Source: Pusillimonas sp. UBA3987 (lineage in GTDB: Bacteria > Pseudomonadota > Gammaproteobacteria > Burkholderiales > Burkholderiaceae_B). From it: 64,000 bases of DNA. The stretch lies in assembly GCA_002384935.1 (NCBI GenBank), contig DGCD01000011.1, positions 260,387 to 324,386 of the forward strand, read 5' to 3'. The notes beneath the pieces are model-generated. The model searched no databases, was not told the DNA's origin, and worked only from the letters and a program-made list of their open reading frames with translations. The translations under genes and the position numbers were made by a program. Shown here in pieces: positions 60,881 through 64,000 of the stretch. How positions within the stretch are numbered: position 1 is the stretch's first letter; each line of letters starts with the position of its first letter.

Positions 60881-63580
60881 ATGTTGAGTCGCAGCACGAG
60901 TTCAAGTCCGCAAACGCTTCAATCCGATGATTTTGACCCTGATGAAACACGAGAGTGGCTCGAGGCATTGGAGAGTGTTCTGGACGTTTCCGGAAGTGAC
61001 CGTGCACTGTTCCTTTTAAGTCGGTTGGAGGACTGCGTTAAGTCACATGGAATCAAGCCAAATGTGTTGCCGTACTCTGCGTACCGGAACACGATTCCCT
61101 TGGAAACGGAAGGCGTCTATCCAGGCGATCTGGAGATCGAGGCGCGAATCAGCTCCATCAATCGCTGGAATGCGCTGGTCATGGTTGTGAGGGCGAATAA
61201 AGCGTATGGTGAGTTGGGCGGTCATATTGCCAGTTATGCCTCGGTAGCCGAGATTTTTGAAGTGGGCTTCAATCATTTCTTTCGCGCGGGAACGCCAACG
61301 CATGCGGGTGACCTTGTGTTCTATCAGCCACACTCGGCACCGGGTGTTTACGCACGTGCGTTTTTGGAAGGCCGTTTAAGTGAAAGCGATTTAAGTTTCT
61401 ATCGCAGGGAGGCGGGGGGCGTCGGTCTTTCTTCTTATCCTCATCCCTGGTTGATGCCTGACTTCTGGCAGTTTCCTACCGGCTCAATGGGAATTGGCCC
61501 TATCAGTGCAATTTATCAGGCGCGCTTTATGCGTTATCTGGAAGGGCGGGGGCTCGCTGTTACGCGTGATCGTCATGTCTGGGGTGTTTTCGGCGACGGG
61601 GAAATGGATGAGCCTGAGTCGGTCGCGGGTCTGACATTGGCAGCACGAGAGCAACTGGATAATTTAACGTTTATCGTGAACTGCAATTTGCAGCGACTGG
61701 ATGGCCCTGTTCGGGGCAACGGCCAAATCATTCAGGAGCTGGAGGCGCTTTTCACAGGTGCCGGCTGGAATGTCATCAAGGTTATTTGGAGTTCGGATTG
61801 GGACCCGTTGTTCGCGCGGGACTCAAGTCACGCTTTGTTGCGCCAGTTTGCTCAAACAGTCGATGGCCAATATCAAACGTTGGGCGCGAACGATGGCGCA
61901 TACAACTTACTTGAGTTTTTTCAAAAAGATCCTGATGTTCAGCGACTGGTTTCACATATGTCGGATAAGGATATTGATGGCCTGAGGCGGGGTGGGCACG
62001 ATTTGCGTAAGCTGTATGCCGCATTTTCGGCGGCGAAATCTCATGTTGGCAGGCCGACGGTGATTCTGGCGAAAACGAAAAAAGGCTACGGAATGGGGGG
62101 TGCCGGAGAGTCGCGCATGACAGCCCATCAGGCGAAAAAGTTGGATTTCGACGCTTTGAAAGCATTTCGTGATCGCTTTTCGCTGCCTTTGTCCGATCTT
62201 GAAGTGGAACAACTTCGTTTTCTCAAGCCTGCGCAAGACAGCGCGGAAATACGTTATATCGGGGAGCGGCGAAAAGCGTTGGGAGGGGCGGTACCTTCTC
62301 GGATGGCCAGATCCGGCGAATTGTTGAAGGTACCTGCCATTGAAAGTTACGCCCGGTTTGCGCGGGAAGCCAAAGGCAAGGAGATGTCCACGACAATGGC
62401 GTTTGCCCGGATGCTAAGTGCATTATTGAAAGACGACAATATTGGCCAGCGGGTTGTGCCGATTGTCGCCGATGAGGCGCGCACGTTTGGCATGGCTAAT
62501 CTGTTCAGGCAAATTGGGATTTACAGTCCGGAAGGTCAACTCTACGAGCCGGAAGATGCCGGGTCGATGTTGACGTATCGTGAAGCTAAAGATGGACAGC
62601 TGCTGGAGGAGGGGATTACCGAGGCTGGCGCATTATCCTCCTGGGTTGCGGCGGCTACTTCATACAGTGCCCATGGCAAAGTAATGTTGCCCTTCTATAT
62701 TTACTATTCCATTTTTGGTTTTCAGCGCGTGGGGGATCTGATTTGGGCGGCAGCGGATCAACGTGCACGAGGATTTTTGCTGGGAGCGACGTCAGGTCGC
62801 ACGACGCTCAGTGGTGAGGGCCTTCAGCACCAGGATGGCAGTAGTCATGTCATGGCAGCCATGGTTCCCAACTGTCGTTCCTACGATCCTGCTTTTGCGG
62901 GCGAGCTGGCTGTCATTCTCGATTACGGCATGCGCCGTATGCTTGAGGATCAGGTTGATGAGTTCTATTACATTACGCTCACGAATGAGAACTACGCCCA
63001 ACCATCTACCCCTGAAGGCGTTGACCAGCAGATCGTCAAGGGGATGTATCGCTTTCGTGGTGTGGAGGATGGCGGCCTGGATCAGGCGCGGTTCGTCCGG
63101 TTGCTTGGTTCGGGTGCGATCTTTCGCGAGGTGGAGGCGGCCGCGCACTTGCTGGAGGCAGACTGGGGGATAGCTGCTGAAGTTTGGAGTGTGACGAGCT
63201 TCACCGAACTGGCAAAAGAGGCGCGCGAAGTTGACCGATGGAACCGCCTGAATCCCAACGCGCCCTTGCAGGAAAGTTATGTTTCAACATGTCTGTCGGG
63301 AAAAGCGCCGGTCATTGCGGCTACTGATTACGTACGTGCCTGGCCACAGTTGATATCAGAGTATGTCGAGGCCCGGTTTATTTCGTTGGGTACTGATGGG
63401 TTCGGCCGAAGCGACACTCGCGCCGCTTTGCGGGACTTCTTTGAAGTCGGCCGGCACCATATCGTATTGGCTGCGATGGATGGTCTGGTGCGAGAGGGGG
63501 TGCTACCTCGAAACGTACTGGCAGAGGTGTTGAGCAGGTATGGGATTGAACAAGGCAAGGCGGCGTCCTGGTTGATATAG
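60881..63580 (+). CDS. Homodimeric 2-oxoacid dehydrogenase E1 (AceE paralogue, MdeB-like)
   Basis: Thiamine-diphosphate enzyme that decarboxylates a 2-oxoacid. 899 residues, close to AceE length: GGHIASYASVAEIFEVGFNHFF near 108, ThDP motif GDGEMDEPE through NCNLQRLDGPVRGNG near 240-280, KTKKGYGMGGAGESRMTAHQAKK near 400, and EAGALSSWVAAATSYS near 585. CAGGAGG precedes the ATG. No E2 or E3 gene follows, so this is not the main aceEF locus. With the divergent Lrp gene it resembles MdeB, a 2-oxobutyrate dehydrogenase E1; mdeA is absent here. Confidence 0.88.
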   Translation: MLSRSTSSSPQTLQSDDFDPDETREWLEALESVLDVSGSDRALFLLSRLEDCVKSHGIKPNVLPYSAYRNTIPLETEGVYPGDLEIEARISSINRWNALVMVVRANKAYGELGGHIASYASVAEIFEVGFNHFFRAGTPTHAGDLVFYQPHSAPGVYARAFLEGRLSESDLSFYRREAGGVGLSSYPHPWLMPDFWQFPTGSMGIGPISAIYQARFMRYLEGRGLAVTRDRHVWGVFGDGEMDEPESVAGLTLAAREQLDNLTFIVNCNLQRLDGPVRGNGQIIQELEALFTGAGWNVIKVIWSSDWDPLFARDSSHALLRQFAQTVDGQYQTLGANDGAYNLLEFFQKDPDVQRLVSHMSDKDIDGLRRGGHDLRKLYAAFSAAKSHVGRPTVILAKTKKGYGMGGAGESRMTAHQAKKLDFDALKAFRDRFSLPLSDLEVEQLRFLKPAQDSAEIRYIGERRKALGGAVPSRMARSGELLKVPAIESYARFAREAKGKEMSTTMAFARMLSALLKDDNIGQRVVPIVADEARTFGMANLFRQIGIYSPEGQLYEPEDAGSMLTYREAKDGQLLEEGITEAGALSSWVAAATSYSAHGKVMLPFYIYYSIFGFQRVGDLIWAAADQRARGFLLGATSGRTTLSGEGLQHQDGSSHVMAAMVPNCRSYDPAFAGELAVILDYGMRRMLEDQVDEFYYITLTNENYAQPSTPEGVDQQIVKGMYRFRGVEDGGLDQARFVRLLGSGAIFREVEAAAHLLEADWGIAAEVWSVTSFTELAKEAREVDRWNRLNPNAPLQESYVSTCLSGKAPVIAATDYVRAWPQLISEYVEARFISLGTDGFGRSDTRAALRDFFEVGRHHIVLAAMDGLVREGVLPRNVLAEVLSRYGIEQGKAASWLI

Positions 63581-63588
63581 ACCGCCTT
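63557..63588 (+). terminator. Hairpin across the AceE-paralogue stop
   Basis: AAGGCGG (63557-63563) pairs with CCGCCTT (63582-63588), spanning the stop codon; only three T residues follow. A separate T7 run lies near 63608. A moderate terminator candidate. Confidence 0.4.
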
Positions 63589-63655
63589 TCGCTGTGTCAG
63601 ATCTGCCTTTTTTTGGGTTAAATCGAAAATATTTAAACTTTTTTAGTGTTCCTGT

Positions 63656-63684
63656 TTGACACGCTTTAAAAACTGCTCCATAAT
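63656..63684 (+). promoter_or_regulatory. Strong promoter, rrn P1-like
   Basis: TTGACA (63656-63661), 17 bp spacer, CATAAT (63679-63684): nearly consensus. An AT-rich UP-like tract (about 63618-63650) precedes it. It drives the rRNA leader described next. Confidence 0.75.
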
Positions 63685-64000
63685 CTCGTTTCTTCGCTGC
63701 TTGAACAGCACTTCACACAAGGTTGTGGGGGCTGAACGGGGGGAAGGCGAAGCTGCTCTTTAACAACGAAACAACCGATAAGTGTGGGCACTTAAGCTAC
63801 GATGCTGAATAGTAGTGCTTCAGGTTTGAAGCCTGGGCCAAAGCAAGTAGTAAGAAGTGCTCGCAAGTGATGAAGTAAAAAGTCAAGGCGTAGATGCTGG
63901 ATTTTATCTGGTGTTTACGAGCCTGTCTTTTTTCTTTTGAGTGAGTACGCGACGTATGACCTGGTCTTTTTGAAGGACAGGAAATATGGCAATTAACAGG
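63685..64000 (+). other. rRNA operon leader with boxA and boxC, 16S gene not reached
   Basis: BoxA antitermination element TGCTCTTTAACAA at 63754-63766, preceded by a boxB-like hairpin (CAGC to GCTG, with CACA/TGTG inside, 63706-63733) and followed by GTGTGGGCACT at 63782-63792, equal to the conserved boxC of the E. coli rrn leader. The 16S start (AGAGTTTGATC) is not seen before base 64000, so the gene must begin beyond the window. No other gene is visible in this 316 bp. Confidence 0.75.

Noticed and set aside
63985..64000. Possible gene start ATG with AAGGACAGG upstream at the window end
   Set aside because: Only five codons are visible, and the region carries boxA and boxC of an rRNA leader; insufficient to call a gene.

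Overview
The window looks like a chromosomal segment of a betaproteobacterium of the order Burkholderiales, most like Alcaligenaceae (Bordetella, Achromobacter, Advenella, Pusillimonas and relatives). This rests on familiar gene order: coaX (Baf type) next to birA; dacA-dat-ybeD-lipB-lipA; metK / SAH riboswitch-ahcY-holin-metF; rpe-gph-trpE-G-D-C-ung; apaG-mltA; and a DksA that keeps only one zinc-finger cysteine. The species is not determined. Nearly all of the sequence is densely packed housekeeping genes. I see no insertion sequence, prophage, CRISPR array or tRNA gene.

Layout. 1-8.8 kb: end of waaA, then galU, coaX and birA (minus), a hydrolase, a D,D-carboxypeptidase, a D-amino-acid aminotransferase and the lipoate genes. 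8.9-19.9 kb: an accessory catabolic island. It holds a Rieske oxygenase, a GntR/FCD regulator, a medium-chain dehydrogenase with a degenerate catalytic zinc site, a complete branched-chain-type ABC importer, a cupin, a DUF1185 protein and an FAD monooxygenase. Four tandem pairs of a TTATGCATAA-like site, each pair spaced exactly 19 bp, lie at its promoters. This is the best candidate for an undescribed system. 19.9-23.3 kb: cobalamin adenosyltransferase, a CusF-like protein, hslVU and dksA. 23.3-27.9 kb: zinc homeostasis (cobW, zur, znuCBA) around a palindromic Zur-like box.

27.9-32.2 kb (minus): xerC, DUF484, dapF and two lipid A acyltransferases. 32.2-36.7 kb (plus): the activated methyl cycle (metK, ahcY under an SAH riboswitch, metF). 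36.7-46.8 kb: 5-formyl-THF cyclo-ligase, Slt, CCA-adding enzyme, a membrane-anchored MidA-type methyltransferase, WrbA, pirin, LysR, nitroreductase and RhlE. 46.8-53.1 kb (minus): rpe-gph, then a trp operon controlled by a classical attenuator with a 25-residue leader peptide, then ung. 53.2-57.0 kb: apaG, mltA, a UbiH-type hydroxylase, dsbC.

57.0-60.2 kb: a second aromatic module, with a NahR-like LysR divergent from a Rieske oxygenase alpha/beta pair and a Rieske ferredoxin (salicylate 5-hydroxylase-like). 60.3-63.6 kb: an Lrp-family regulator divergent from a stand-alone AceE-type 2-oxoacid dehydrogenase, like the mdeR/mdeB arrangement. The right edge (63.6-64.0 kb) carries a strong promoter, boxA and boxC: the leader of an rRNA operon whose 16S gene lies beyond the window.

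All functions are read from sequence motifs and gene context. No database search was possible, so substrate assignments for the two aromatic modules and the AceE paralogue are inferences.
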